DNA of 64,000 nucleotides from Hippasteria phrygiana (taxonomy: Eukaryota; Echinodermata; Asteroidea; Valvatida; Goniasteridae). The stretch is from contig JAZGUH010000186.1 in NCBI GenBank assembly GCA_037893225.1, positions 558,001-622,000 on the forward strand, written 5' to 3'. The notes below the pieces were generated by a model. That model saw nothing but the letters and a program-made list of their open reading frames with translations. It was not told the DNA's origin and ran no database searches. Below, piece after piece: positions 1 through 8,841 of the stretch (position 1 is its first letter; every line of letters begins with the position of its first letter). The position numbers and the translations under genes are program-made.

Positions 1-217
1 GTAAGAATCAAAGAATTCGGCTCGTCTATCTTGAGTGAAGTACACAGCCATGAGTACCCGGTTCATTATTCCTGTCGCTGTTAACGATATATACGCTGGG
101 GTATTTGGTAACCCTGGGTAACCTATCCGCTGGAAATACACCGCCCGAGTAGCGCTGAGTAAAGTTATCCTTCTTGAGTACTTTTAAAAGTTGTAAGCTG
201 TCCATCGCGTCATTCAA
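1..217 (-). pseudogene. Adenain-like cysteine protease, N-terminal part, frameshifted (Polinton-A)
   Basis: The ORF starts at 217 with an ATG that overlaps the MCP stop codon. It contains a Pro-Gly-Thr-His motif, where the His (about residue 56) corresponds to the first catalytic residue of adenovirus-type proteases that mature virion proteins. Right after this His codon (near position 49) the frame changes. The downstream frame continues open to the window edge and is compatible with the family, so a small deletion of about 2 nt is the simplest reading. The catalytic Asp/Glu and Cys would lie outside the window. Position directly after the MCP is usual for Polintons. As it stands the protein would end after 63 residues. 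Confidence 0.7.
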
Positions 218-589
218 TTGGAGTAATCGATCAGAATATTTCGGCTCCCGTCCACTTCCAGGATACTCTCAAATTCACTGTATACCAGCACGTTGACGGT
301 TGTCGGTATTGCTGTGGCGAACTGTAGCTCTAAGCGCAAGTTACTGCGCTTTACCAGGTTAAAATGAGATCCGCATGACATATCGGGGGACAGATCAAAT
401 GCAAAGAGGGAGTACCCCGACTCGTATTCCTCTCTGCTAATGTGATTGCCTGTGTCTTGGTAGAGTGTATTTATACCAGAGTACAAAGTTTGATACGCCA
501 TCATGTACGCGTCATCTTTTCCAGAAAATTTAGGTTGTAGAGGCCGCCACGGTGTCTGCTCGTTGTCCACGTACAGTCCAAGGAAATTT
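214..589 (-). pseudogene. Polinton-A major capsid protein, C-terminal part (split by DIRS)
   Basis: This is the distal segment of the double-jelly-roll major capsid protein, separated from its N-terminal part (5631-6580) by the DIRS insertion. With the single AAT target counted once, the two parts are in phase (950 + 3 + 376 nt = 443 codons, about 442 aa), so the gene was intact before the insertion. The segment begins in the Gly-Leu-Asn-Phe region and ends with a natural-looking stop at 214-216, overlapping the protease start. Family assignment is to the F54H12.2-like Polinton/adintovirus hexon. The N-terminal boundary used here is the insertion point, not a start codon. Confidence 0.75.
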
Positions 590-655
590 AATCTCCCAAT
601 TAAACGAGAGAATTGAAGTTTGATTGTGATTCTACCGATCCATTACCGAAATGAG

Positions 656-763
656 GAGTCAGGTGAGATTGTATTGTCTGGTATTTAAGGAACGCACTCA
701 TTTAAAGAAAGAATGCAATTGGTGCGCCTATATAAGGGTCCTTGCCCACGCGACCGTCAGTGT
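656..763. repeat. DIRS left inverted terminal repeat
   Basis: About 108 bp, begins GAGTCAGGTGAGATTG and ends near the CGACCGTCAGTGT block. It is the reverse complement of 5497-5603 with few differences. The 66 bp between this repeat and the element edge at 590 are unique to the left end but recur, complemented, in the internal region. Confidence 0.85.
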
Positions 764-854
764 TTTAAAGTAATACACATTACACTGGCTCACCATTGGA
801 AGGGTGGGCGAGCCTAGGCTTGATGTATGAATGTTGAAAATAGAGGAGGGTAGC

Positions 855-970
855 TACCTGACTCCTCATTTCGGTAATGGATCGGTAGAATCACAATCAA
901 ACTTCAATTCTCTCGTTTAATTGGGAGATTCTACCTCACCATTACCTCCATTCAGAGTCAGGTGAGATTT
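855..970. repeat. DIRS internal complementary region containing the circle junction
   Basis: Positions 855-927 are the reverse complement of the left element end (593-665), and 931-970 are the reverse complement of the right end (about 5590-5627). The two halves meet at ATT (928-930). This is the copy of the joined ends that DIRS elements are thought to use as template to complete the termini of the circular intermediate. It lies downstream of the recombinase gene with respect to transcription. Confidence 0.85.
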
Positions 971-1196
971 CAAAGCTTGAGACAGTGTAAGGTGACACAA
1001 ATTAGACTAATAGCGGAAGATTAGTCTCTGCTCATATTTATCAATCAATTATATATTATGACAATTTCCTCAACATCATTTTTTTTTTTTTTTTTTACGA
1101 AATTCTTGAATTCATTACAATTCAGCATTAAATAGTATATTTTGCGGCTTCTGTTGTGTTGCTGAATTAAGTTAATTTTCTCCAGTCATTGCATCT

Positions 1197-2192
1197 TCAG
1201 GTGCCGTCTAGGACGGAGTTCGCAAACAAGGTTTGCGGAGTTTTCTGTGTCTGACTTCTGTCATAGAACTTTGCAAAAGTAGAAGCATTATTCCATCCAG
1301 CTGTTTTAAGGATTACATCAATTGGAACTCCCTTGTTTGCTGCAGCTGAAGTTGATGCCGATCTAAAGCTATGTGCTTTAAAGATTGATACGTCCAGACC
1401 GGCATCAGACAGTGACTGTTTTAACCATCTACTAATTGTTGCTGTTCCAACCTCATTATGCGGAGGAGAATAGCTCAAGAATAATTTCATCTTGTCATTA
1501 CGGAAACTTTTGGTTCGCCCTATATATTCTAGCAGCGTTCTGACAACACACAAAGATCTATCAGGTTTATAAAATGAAAAAATCACTGTAGGTTGAGGCC
1601 TACCAGATTTTGAGGTTTTGATTAATTCCGTTATTTGACATTTAACGAACCCGTTATCAATAACCATATTTTTTAGATTAAGCAATGCTAAGGTCTGTGC
1701 TCGTTGCCCTGTAGTTAACGCACAGAGGCAGACAAGTTTAAAGGTTAACTGTTTTAAGCTGATGGTTTTCAATGGTTTTAGACTAGCAATATACCTCAGT
1801 AATACACCAACATCCCAAGTTTTCGAATATCGTGGTATTGGAGGTCTAAGGTTATAAACTCCACGCATGAATCGTACAACCAAAGAATGACTTCCAAAAG
1901 TCTTATCTGAATCTGTGTCTGCCCATAAAATGGTTGATAGTGCACTTCTGGCCGTATTTACGGTACTATATTGTCCACCATGGTCAACCAACTCTGTTAA
2001 GAAACCTAGTGCTGAATTGACAGAGGCACGAATTGGATGGACATGTTGTTTATTGCAGAACTGCAACCATTTTGATAGCGCGCAACAGTATTGTTTTTGC
2101 GTACCCGGTCTCCATGATTGGCAGATGATGTCAATTGTTCGTTGTGAAAGTCCTCTTGAAGCGAGGGTATGCCTGATAAAAGTCCAGCACAC
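1197..2192 (-). CDS. Tyrosine recombinase of the DIRS element
   Basis: 331 aa. It would integrate the circular DNA intermediate by a phage-integrase-type reaction, replacing the DDE integrase of LTR elements. The catalytic set is visible in the expected order and spacing: Arg164 (TTGQRAQTL), His274-x-x-Arg277 (AHSFRSAS), Trp300 in place of the second His, and nucleophile Tyr310 (FAKFYDR). An N-terminal SAM-like DNA-binding half occupies roughly residues 15-110. The ORF overlaps the end of the RT-RNase H ORF by 187 nt in another frame, typical of DIRS elements. The start is uncertain because the first codons lie in the overlap. It appears intact. Confidence 0.9.
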   Translation of the reverse strand: MCWTFIRHTLASRGLSQRTIDIICQSWRPGTQKQYCCALSKWLQFCNKQHVHPIRASVNSALGFLTELVDHGGQYSTVNTARSALSTILWADTDSDKTFGSHSLVVRFMRGVYNLRPPIPRYSKTWDVGVLLRYIASLKPLKTISLKQLTFKLVCLCALTTGQRAQTLALLNLKNMVIDNGFVKCQITELIKTSKSGRPQPTVIFSFYKPDRSLCVVRTLLEYIGRTKSFRNDKMKLFLSYSPPHNEVGTATISRWLKQSLSDAGLDVSIFKAHSFRSASTSAAANKGVPIDVILKTAGWNNASTFAKFYDRSQTQKTPQTLFANSVLDGT

Positions 2193-5100
2193 ATGACGAG
2201 ACGGTCATGAAGAGGATGCGGCTGTTCCGGTGCATGGGGAAGGCACAGTAGTTTGTTGCTCCTGGGACTCAGCAATGGAGGTGCGATCAGCAACCGTAGG
2301 AGTCTCGGAAACCAGTGCTGGGTTTTCCACAATGGGAAAATTAAAACCCCAGTTGTCTGATCCAACTCTATTTTTTGAAGAACTCTGGCAATGAGAGAAA
2401 AAGGAGAAAAACAATAGATCAGTTCATTTGACCATGACATAGAGAAAGCGTCACAAGACATCGCCTCAGGATCAGGCAGCCATGAGATAAATGGTTTGAG
2501 CTGGTAGTTGTGTCTCGAGGCAAACAGATCTATAGTCGGTTGGAAATTCCAGAAAGACATGATGTCTTTGAAAACCTGAGGATCTAGTTGCCATTCAAGA
2601 TTGTCATTAAAAGAACGTGACAAGAAGTCTGCCTGTGTATTAATCAAGCCAGGAATATGCTGAGCCATTAACCATATACCGTGTTCTATGCACCAAAGCC
2701 AACGTTTTCTAGCCAAGTCATTAAGTTCTCTGGAGTGGCATCCACCCATGTGGGTAATATACGCCACAGCAGTGGTATTATCCATTAAAATGGACACAGT
2801 TTTGTCCCTGAGATGATCAGCAAAAGAGGATAGTGCATAGAAAACTGCTAAAAGTTCCAGATAATTGATATGGAAAAGGGTTTCGTTGAAACTCCATCGC
2901 CCATTCGTTTCCAAATTTAAATTAGGACACAATGCTCCCCATCCATTAGATGATGCATCAGTTTGGATTTCAACGTCGGCAACCCTGGGTAATATGGGAC
3001 GACAAGAAGTAGCCAAATTCAAAATCCACCACTGTAAGTCGTGTTTGGCATTTTGATCAATGTGCATTTTTGCATGAAAATTACCTCCATTTCCTTTCAA
3101 GGCTGCATCTTTAGCCATTTCGAGACTTCTATAAAAGAGCGGTCCGAGGGGTACTGCTGGGAAACATGAAATAAGTTTCCCTATGACCTTGGAGGCGGTT
3201 AAAATCGTTGGATATGTTTGCTTTGCCAGAGATTGGCAAAGGTCAATAATCGCAGAGACCTTTCTGGTTGGCAAACGTAAGGTCATATCCATTGAATTAA
3301 TAATAAATCCTAAGAATTCGATAGTTTGAGTAGGGTTTATCACAGATTTGCTCTCATTTATCACAAACCCCAAGTCCTTTAGAATTTTGGATCTTGCAAT
3401 AACATTCATTAAACATTCTTGTTTTGTATCACCGATAAGCAATGAATCATCAATATAATTGACAGAAATGTGGCCTTCATTATGAAGGGTTGCGGTAACC
3501 GGTTTCATAACTTTAGTAAAGATACGGGGAGCACTGGTTAGCCCGAAGCATAAGCAAGTAAATTGCCACAATTTGTTACGCCATTGAAAACGTAAATACT
3601 TCTGATGTTCATGGGCTATAGGTATTGTAAAATAGGCATCCTTCAGATCAATGGATGCGAGAAAACACCATGGGCGAATCAAGGTTAAAGCAAACGCCAA
3701 TGTATCCATCTTAAAATGGTGGTACACTACAAACTTGTTGAGCTCTTTTAGGTTAATAATTGTACGCATGGAACCATCTTTCTTGGGACGAAGGAATATG
3801 TTCGATAAAATTTGCCCTTTACAAGGACTGGTCTGTACAATGGCACCTTTCGTATACAGATTTTGAACCTCTGCATCTATGAGTTGCAACTCCTTTACGG
3901 AGTATCGCATAGTTTTCGGAGGGGTCGCCTGGAATGGTGTTTCCTTGAATTCAATATGGCAGTGAGAAATGGTATCTAGTATCCAAGCATCAGAAGTAAT
4001 ACTTTCCCATGCCGACACAAAATGTCGCAGTTTTCCCGCAATTGGGATATCGGATGTTATTCGAGTGTACTTACTCACTTGCTTGGCAGACCCCAGGTCT
4101 CCAGCTCTATCTTCGTAGGCATGTGACGACGAGCCCACGCCATCTTGGCTGTAATAAGGCCGACGACTCTTCTGCCAACCTCCCCTGTAATATGGTGCTC
4201 GTTGTTGCCGGTTGCGATAGCGATAGCCGGACGAGCTGGGGCGAGAATATGGGTAGGTTTGGGCCCCTCGCCGTCGGAAAGTTGAAGGCTCTTTGCCGTA
4301 CATCTGAGAGCTTAACTTGTTTGTTTCCTGTATAGATTTGCAGGTTTGTACAAGATCGTCTCCAAAAAGCAAGCTCGTGAAAGGTACCTGCGACGAGCAA
4401 AGCGGCGCATATTTTGGGCTCAGATCGGGTCTGATGTAATCGCGCCTTCTGACATTCAACTGTGCATTACCATTCCCCATCATTGCCACAGCATCAATAA
4501 GGGTTCTAATGAGGCCTGCTGTATCGAGGCTATTGTTATCTGCCTTCGAATTGCGTGCCTGTAGCAGTTGGTCTGCCACCTGTGTTACAGCAATAGAGGC
4601 ATGAACAAAAGAGCTTTGTATCTTTTGGAATTTAACATCTTTCGCCCTGGTTGACGGCTTTAAGAATGTCCAAATTTCAGGGTTTACCTTGGTTAGGCAA
4701 AGATTTGCACAATTACTAGGTTTGTTGTAGCTTTTCAGCTTTCCGTCCAGCTTTTCTTGCTGAATTTTTCCCCGTGCCAAGGAATTAATTGTTTTAGCTA
4801 AATTTTCATTGATAGGAGGTCCCTCCTCTCTATCACAATCAACGAGTTCAGCCATTTCTGAAAGCAACTCATCGGCTTTGTCACCCACAGGGTTGGAATC
4901 ATTTTGAGGATCCATAAAGAGGTTATTTACCTCGTCCTCCGAATAGAAATCGGTGTCCCTTTCGGGTACTGTTATGGCACGTGGCAGTTCATCCCTTTCG
5001 GGTATGAACTCATCATCGTACATTTGAATGTCGCCCCTTTCGGGTGCAAAATCATCCCTAGGTATGCTAGTACTAGCCACGCAAGCGATAGAACCTACAT

Positions 5101-5425
5101 TGCCTGGTTGGTTAGTTTGGCGAGCAAACGCGTCAGAAAGGTTCGCAACTGTATTCTGCAATGCGTTAACTGCCTCGCGCAATGCAGCATTATCGTTTGG
5201 CCTAATCGCCGCAGAGTGGTGCTTGGTGGGTGCGCTGCAAGTGGCGGCAGGTGCGACAGCTTTAGCATTTGGTGTACGTTTTCCACGTTTCTTAGCAGGC
5301 GTAGGTGGTTTGGCTAGGCATGGCTTTTGTGCGAGATCACAGAGCTCGTCTTCCAAACGCGAGACGACAAGCGATTCATCGTCAGAGGGATTGGCATGGA
5401 TTTCGATAGCGCATACGTCAGTCAT
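2006..5425 (-). CDS. Gag-reverse transcriptase-RNase H polyprotein of the DIRS element
   Basis: 1,139 aa from the ATG at 5425. The first ~450 residues are a Gag-like region with a Lys/Pro-rich stretch near residue 45 and an Arg/Tyr-rich basic segment around residues 410-460; no zinc knuckle is seen. The RT has the LRPKKDGS and IIDLKDAYF-type motifs (here ASIDLKDAYFTIPI), FGLTSAPRIF and the catalytic YIDD at about residue 657 (3446-3457). RNase H follows from about residue 815 with TDAS, an ELLA helix and MDNTTAV. A WHxP-like C-terminal region follows before the overlap with the recombinase. The reading frame happens to continue upstream through the terminal repeat into the host MCP, but 5425 is the sensible start. 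Confidence 0.88.
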   Translation of the reverse strand: MTDVCAIEIHANPSDDESLVVSRLEDELCDLAQKPCLAKPPTPAKKRGKRTPNAKAVAPAATCSAPTKHHSAAIRPNDNAALREAVNALQNTVANLSDAFARQTNQPGNVGSIACVASTSIPRDDFAPERGDIQMYDDEFIPERDELPRAITVPERDTDFYSEDEVNNLFMDPQNDSNPVGDKADELLSEMAELVDCDREEGPPINENLAKTINSLARGKIQQEKLDGKLKSYNKPSNCANLCLTKVNPEIWTFLKPSTRAKDVKFQKIQSSFVHASIAVTQVADQLLQARNSKADNNSLDTAGLIRTLIDAVAMMGNGNAQLNVRRRDYIRPDLSPKYAPLCSSQVPFTSLLFGDDLVQTCKSIQETNKLSSQMYGKEPSTFRRRGAQTYPYSRPSSSGYRYRNRQQRAPYYRGGWQKSRRPYYSQDGVGSSSHAYEDRAGDLGSAKQVSKYTRITSDIPIAGKLRHFVSAWESITSDAWILDTISHCHIEFKETPFQATPPKTMRYSVKELQLIDAEVQNLYTKGAIVQTSPCKGQILSNIFLRPKKDGSMRTIINLKELNKFVVYHHFKMDTLAFALTLIRPWCFLASIDLKDAYFTIPIAHEHQKYLRFQWRNKLWQFTCLCFGLTSAPRIFTKVMKPVTATLHNEGHISVNYIDDSLLIGDTKQECLMNVIARSKILKDLGFVINESKSVINPTQTIEFLGFIINSMDMTLRLPTRKVSAIIDLCQSLAKQTYPTILTASKVIGKLISCFPAVPLGPLFYRSLEMAKDAALKGNGGNFHAKMHIDQNAKHDLQWWILNLATSCRPILPRVADVEIQTDASSNGWGALCPNLNLETNGRWSFNETLFHINYLELLAVFYALSSFADHLRDKTVSILMDNTTAVAYITHMGGCHSRELNDLARKRWLWCIEHGIWLMAQHIPGLINTQADFLSRSFNDNLEWQLDPQVFKDIMSFWNFQPTIDLFASRHNYQLKPFISWLPDPEAMSCDAFSMSWSNELIYCFSPFSLIARVLQKIELDQTTGVLIFPLWKTQHWFPRLLRLLIAPPLLSPRSNKLLCLPHAPEQPHPLHDRLVMCAGLLSGIPSLQEDFHNEQLTSSANHGDRVRKNNTVARYQNGCSSAINNMSIQFVPLSIQH

Positions 5426-5496
5426 AGTGACCAGCCAAAAGGTGACCACAAACAGTGGTCCGCGCACGAGTGTGTTCCCGGTTGACACCAAAAATA

Positions 5497-5603
5497 CACT
5501 GACGGTCGCGTGGGCAAGGACCCTTATATAGGCGCACCAATTGCATTCTTTCTTTAAATGAGTGCGTTCCTTAAATACCAGACAATACAATCTCACCTGA
5601 CTC
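5497..5603. repeat. DIRS right inverted terminal repeat
   Basis: Partner of 656-763. It contains a TATATAGG block (complement CCTATATA) about 90 bp upstream of the gag start that could serve as promoter for minus-strand transcription. The segment 5604-5630 beyond it is unique to the right end and ends at the AAT crossover. Confidence 0.85.
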
Positions 5604-5630
5604 TGAATGGAGGTAATGGTGAGGTAGAAT

Positions 5631-6580
5631 CCGTAATGCTTGAAATTGAAAGGGTTCTTGTTGAAATCGCCGTTGTAAGCCGCATTATCCACCATTCCTA
5701 TCACCACGCGTTTCGGTATCTGACCTAAGAATAGGTTTTCGCGGGTAAATGATTGATTTCCCTGTGGAATTGAAAATGTCTTGACTTCCACTCTGCGCAG
5801 AGGGTATTTGGCAGTCGCACTTTGCAGCGTTTTAGCGTGGGCTAAAGCGACCGTTGGGCTGACAGCAACTTTTCTTACGTAGAGAGAAGCATCTAAGATT
5901 TTCACTCTGTAATTCTGATCGGGCAGGGTTGTCTGCAGACAAAAGGAGTTCTTGCTGCGGTGGAGCTTTAGTTTTAGGTTGACACCGTTCAGTAAAAATC
6001 TGTCCTGAAAAAATATATCCCCGTGAATCGGCCCCAGCAAATCGATGATCCTACTCTCTTTGGTATATTTATTCCGTCTCTTCAGCCCCTCGTTGAAATT
6101 ATCATCCAATGTAGGATCGTTAACATCCATTTTCCCAGCCGTGTCTTTGTAATACAAAGCAGCGGTCAGCTGAGACTGCTTCGCTGCCGGTCCGTAGGTC
6201 AAAAGGGTTTCTATCATGGCTCGGTACGCGTACGTGTTTGAAGATGACGAGACGACTTTGTCGTTCAGCGTGACGTCTACCTCGGAGAACATAGAGTGGA
6301 GGAACAGATTGGCGGGACCTACGGGTGCATCTACATCGAGGTCAGTACCAGTTTTGCTTACAATTTTTGCCTTTACATTTAATAGAGTGTGCGCCAAATC
6401 CAGGTAGTGTTCGATCGATCCGGTCACGTTGAATTCTGTAGAGTCTGAGTCTATGATATTGGTCAGAGGGTTATACTGTACCCACTGGCCTTTTGTAATG
6501 GACGTCTGGGTGGGTGGGACGGAGAATAGATCCAATTCCGACTTTGTGCATTCGCACGAGTGTTTGCTGATGAATGCCAT
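5631..6580 (-). pseudogene. Polinton-A major capsid protein, N-terminal part (split by DIRS)
   Basis: Starts at ATG 6580 with a short leader rich in Cys/Lys, then the SVPPTQTSI and GQWVQYNPL segments and a long beta-rich region typical of the F54H12.2-like double-jelly-roll capsid protein of Polintons/adintoviruses. It would build the icosahedral shell as trimers. It lies 24 bp downstream of the minor capsid gene on the same strand. At 5630 the coding sequence is interrupted by the DIRS element; the remainder is at 214-589. The frame runs accidentally on into the DIRS gag ORF, giving a 1,524-codon open frame that is a composite and not one gene. I see no other lesion in this half. Confidence 0.85.
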
Positions 6581-6604
6581 TTTGCGTTGTTGTTCTCGAT
6601 GTTG

Positions 6605-7000
6605 CTAATCAAAGATGTCGGTGGTCCTCTTAGGTCGCTTACTCGAAGCCTTTCTGCGTGATACACCAGCTGAACTCCTTTTTAAACGTCCCGTCTGTCG
6701 GGTAGTTTTTTTAGAAAGTCGATGCGTAGCTCGTGACGTCATTTCCCTTCCAGCCTGTCGTAATCGTTTTTTTGCAGCAGTTTTCATATTTTGACCGCTG
6801 AGGGCGTCTGAGGCAATTTCGACTCCCGTCTTTAAAGCCTGCTTACCAAGCATTTTTGCTCCTTGTTTGATAACCGGTAAAGCCGATCTAAAAAGACCCC
6901 CTAAAATATTTCCAAGTCCGTATCCTCTTTGCATCGGGGCACCCCTAAAAAAATCACCCGTGCCTCCGACTTGATTTCTGTAATATCTCTCGTAGTCCAT
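6605..7000 (-). CDS. pX/pVI-like minor capsid protein (Polinton-A)
   Basis: 131 aa from the second of two adjacent Met codons (MDYERYY). The N-terminal part has a Gly-rich, amphipathic segment (GYGLGNILGGLFRSALPVIKQ, split here as GYGLGNILGGLF then RSALPVIKQ) and the C-terminal half is strongly basic (Arg/Lys-rich with RRKASSKRPK). This is the pattern of the small adenovirus-like core/minor capsid protein found next to the MCP in Polintons, probably binding the inner capsid face, genome or membranes. The gene begins 10 nt after the integrase stop and ends 24 nt before the MCP start, a compact late-gene-like cluster. A longer frame reaches 7066 but overlaps integrase. Confidence 0.75.
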   Translation of the reverse strand: MDYERYYRNQVGGTGDFFRGAPMQRGYGLGNILGGLFRSALPVIKQGAKMLGKQALKTGVEIASDALSGQNMKTAAKKRLRQAGREMTSRATHRLSKKTTRQTGRLKRSSAGVSRRKASSKRPKRTTDIFD

Positions 7001-7010
7001 CATTTTTTGT

Positions 7011-8042
7011 TTAATACAGTACAGGGCGACTTCTCCGGAAATGAAGTGTCGTCGTGAGTTTTCCACGCTGAAATGGCACTGTCTCGCCCGTGTCCTTTCT
7101 TATATCCATGTGTATAACCTCAAAGTTTTTCCTTTTTACAGGGACGTAATGAGGTGTATTAAACGTATGAGCAATTACATCTCCCTGCGTAGCCCCCGCT
7201 GCCTGCACGGGGACAATCCTCAGTAATGGAGCGCTCACGTCTCCGACTTCAAACGTCAATCGTTGTTTACTGACTCTCACTTGATCACCGACTTCGAATT
7301 TATACTTTGAGGAATGTGTTTGCCGCGAGAACAGATTTTTCCAAACCATACTTTCATTTTTTCCATCCACTTCCACGGGTTTCATTTTGATTGAACGGTG
7401 ATACGAGTTATTGTATGCCGCCACTAGCTGCGGTAATACGGCGATGTACTTTAGGGTATTTGCGTAGGTAAAATACCTCCACATCCGGGACTTTAAGGTA
7501 CGATTAAACCTCTCCACGATAGAAGCCTTCACTTCGCTGTTTGTTGTATAGAAATGTACGTCTTCGGTTTTAAGAAAATCCTGAAACTGTCGATTGGTAA
7601 ACTCACCGCCTTTATCGGTATGAATCATTATGGGTTTTCTCCGACTAGACTTAATATTCTGTTTAAAGGCTTCAGTCAGAACCTTTCCAGTTTTATTTTT
7701 CAAAGGAATCACCCACGCGTATTTAGAAAATACATCGATCCATGTCAATAGGTATTTGTTTCCATTGTTGTACTTTGCTAAGTTGGATAGGTCTGCCAAG
7801 TCCAACTGATGTATCTCATCCCGTCCTACGGCTAAGACTTTATTTCTAGGGTACCTCTTTCTAGCGGGTTTATGTAACGTATACACATCCTGACTACTAA
7901 GAAAGTCTTGTATTTGCTTTCGCGTTATCTCGTACTTGCCCTCTTGCTTCGCAGCACGATATAATTTGTCAATACTACCCAAACCACTTTCACGATCTAT
8001 ATCGTAATACAAAGTCTTTAAGTAACTCTCGCGATCATCCAT
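7011..8042 (-). CDS. Polinton-A retroviral-type DDE integrase
   Basis: 343 aa. It would catalyse insertion of the linear element DNA, giving 6-bp target duplications in this class. The rve core shows Asp81 (HQLDLADL), Asp143 (HTDKGGEF) and Glu177 (SIVERFNRTLK). An N-terminal helical domain (residues 1-60) contains the RKQIQDFLSSQDVYTLHKPARKR-type segment, and residues ~250-300 form an SH3/chromo-like module (FEVGDQVRVSKQR). It matches proteins annotated in animals as transposon-derived F54H12.3-like. The ORF looks intact. It is distinct from the Polinton-B integrase at 24,524-25,531. Confidence 0.92.
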   Translation of the reverse strand: MDDRESYLKTLYYDIDRESGLGSIDKLYRAAKQEGKYEITRKQIQDFLSSQDVYTLHKPARKRYPRNKVLAVGRDEIHQLDLADLSNLAKYNNGNKYLLTWIDVFSKYAWVIPLKNKTGKVLTEAFKQNIKSSRRKPIMIHTDKGGEFTNRQFQDFLKTEDVHFYTTNSEVKASIVERFNRTLKSRMWRYFTYANTLKYIAVLPQLVAAYNNSYHRSIKMKPVEVDGKNESMVWKNLFSRQTHSSKYKFEVGDQVRVSKQRLTFEVGDVSAPLLRIVPVQAAGATQGDVIAHTFNTPHYVPVKRKNFEVIHMDIRKDTGETVPFQRGKLTTTLHFRRSRPVLY

Positions 8043-8425
8043 GATCCGACCTTACTGATGCATAAGATAAAAATGGCAGTTTATTATATTTATCTAACCT
8101 TTATTCCGAACGTCTTGACATAAACGAACACAATTTTGAGATTTCTATCATTTTCTGTTATTTTGATTTATTATTACTATTTTGTAGTATTCTTTTCAAC
8201 GACATTTTTACGAAATTACATTTATTTATTTATATATTTTTAAAGTATACAACCAATGATTACAATGAACATTTATTAAACATAACGGGCGTTAAACAAA
8301 ATACCAATATTTTTTAAGTTAAACATTCGTGTAAACACAAATTTTACCGAGCAAAAGAAAAACTAAAATTAAACAGTCATTTAAACAAAATATTTTAAAA
8401 TCAGTTGGTGGATACGACTTGTACA
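8043..8425. other. AT-rich spacer, no gene seen
   Basis: Spacer of about 380 bp within Polinton-A upstream of integrase and downstream of the small Cys/His ORF. It is A/T-rich with short T runs and no convincing coding frame; it probably holds the integrase promoter. Confidence 0.6.
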
Positions 8426-8830
8426 TTAATTTCCATCAGCGTGGCATATGTCGTACAGAACCGAGTCGTTCGTTCTATTTCTAACATGTAACTTTATGTA
8501 CCTGGTGAAGAGACGGTTGGTGTCGTGAATTGTCGGAAAGTGTAAAGCAATGCGTTTATTATCACTGGCTGTCAAATTCCATTCCATTCTACATTTTCCT
8601 AAATCATTAGCAATAACTTTCTCTACGGCTAGCTCAAAGTACCTCTCTACTTTTTCGGAAATATGCAGCATCATGCAATCGTGATTTCTCTGCGTCACAC
8701 CATCCTCAATCGGAAGGTTACATCCATAACATTCTTCCCTACAGATTTCTTCTACTCTCTTTAGAATACGTGGTACAATTATGGATTGAATAATATTGAA
8801 CGAGAGTTCCTCACAACTTCCTTTCTCCAC
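8426..8830 (-). CDS. Small Cys/His protein of Polinton-A, function unknown
   Basis: 134 aa. It has the pattern EECYGC followed after 13 residues by an NHDC box, a likely zinc-binding CxxC/HxC site, then a helical segment (ISEKVERYFELAVEKV). Small ORFs with this Cys/His pattern commonly sit beside integrase in animal Polintons, so I regard it as an element gene rather than host. The role is unknown; a DNA-binding or regulatory function is possible. It lies 11 bp downstream of the PC4-like ORF on the same strand. Confidence 0.6.
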   Translation of the reverse strand: MEKGSCEELSFNIIQSIIVPRILKRVEEICREECYGCNLPIEDGVTQRNHDCMMLHISEKVERYFELAVEKVIANDLGKCRMEWNLTASDNKRIALHFPTIHDTNRLFTRYIKLHVRNRTNDSVLYDICHADGN

Positions 8831-8841
8831 CTCCTCCTTGC

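Larger units (their letters stand above)
590..5630 (-). mobile_element. DIRS-type tyrosine-recombinase retrotransposon inserted in Polinton-A MCP
   Basis: About 5.04 kb. It has a gag-RT-RNase H ORF overlapped by a tyrosine recombinase ORF, no DDE integrase and no LTRs. Inverted terminal repeats (656-763 and 5497-5603) and an internal complementary region (855-970) that is complementary to both extreme ends define the DIRS1 architecture. The trinucleotide AAT occurs once at each edge (590-592 and 5628-5630), and the complementary ATT lies at the centre of the internal region (928-930), flanked by GGGAG and CTACC exactly as expected for a joined circle. No other target duplication is seen, consistent with recombinase-mediated insertion. 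Both large ORFs are open, so the copy may be young. Confidence 0.9.

Noticed and set aside
4009..5531. Plus-strand ORFs over the DIRS gag region
   Set aside because: They are mirror frames of the minus-strand Gag-RT ORF and show no motifs.
2006..6580. A single 1,524-aa gene
   Set aside because: It is a composite of Polinton MCP and DIRS gag-RT joined by an in-frame insertion; the DIRS edge at 5630 is defined by repeats.
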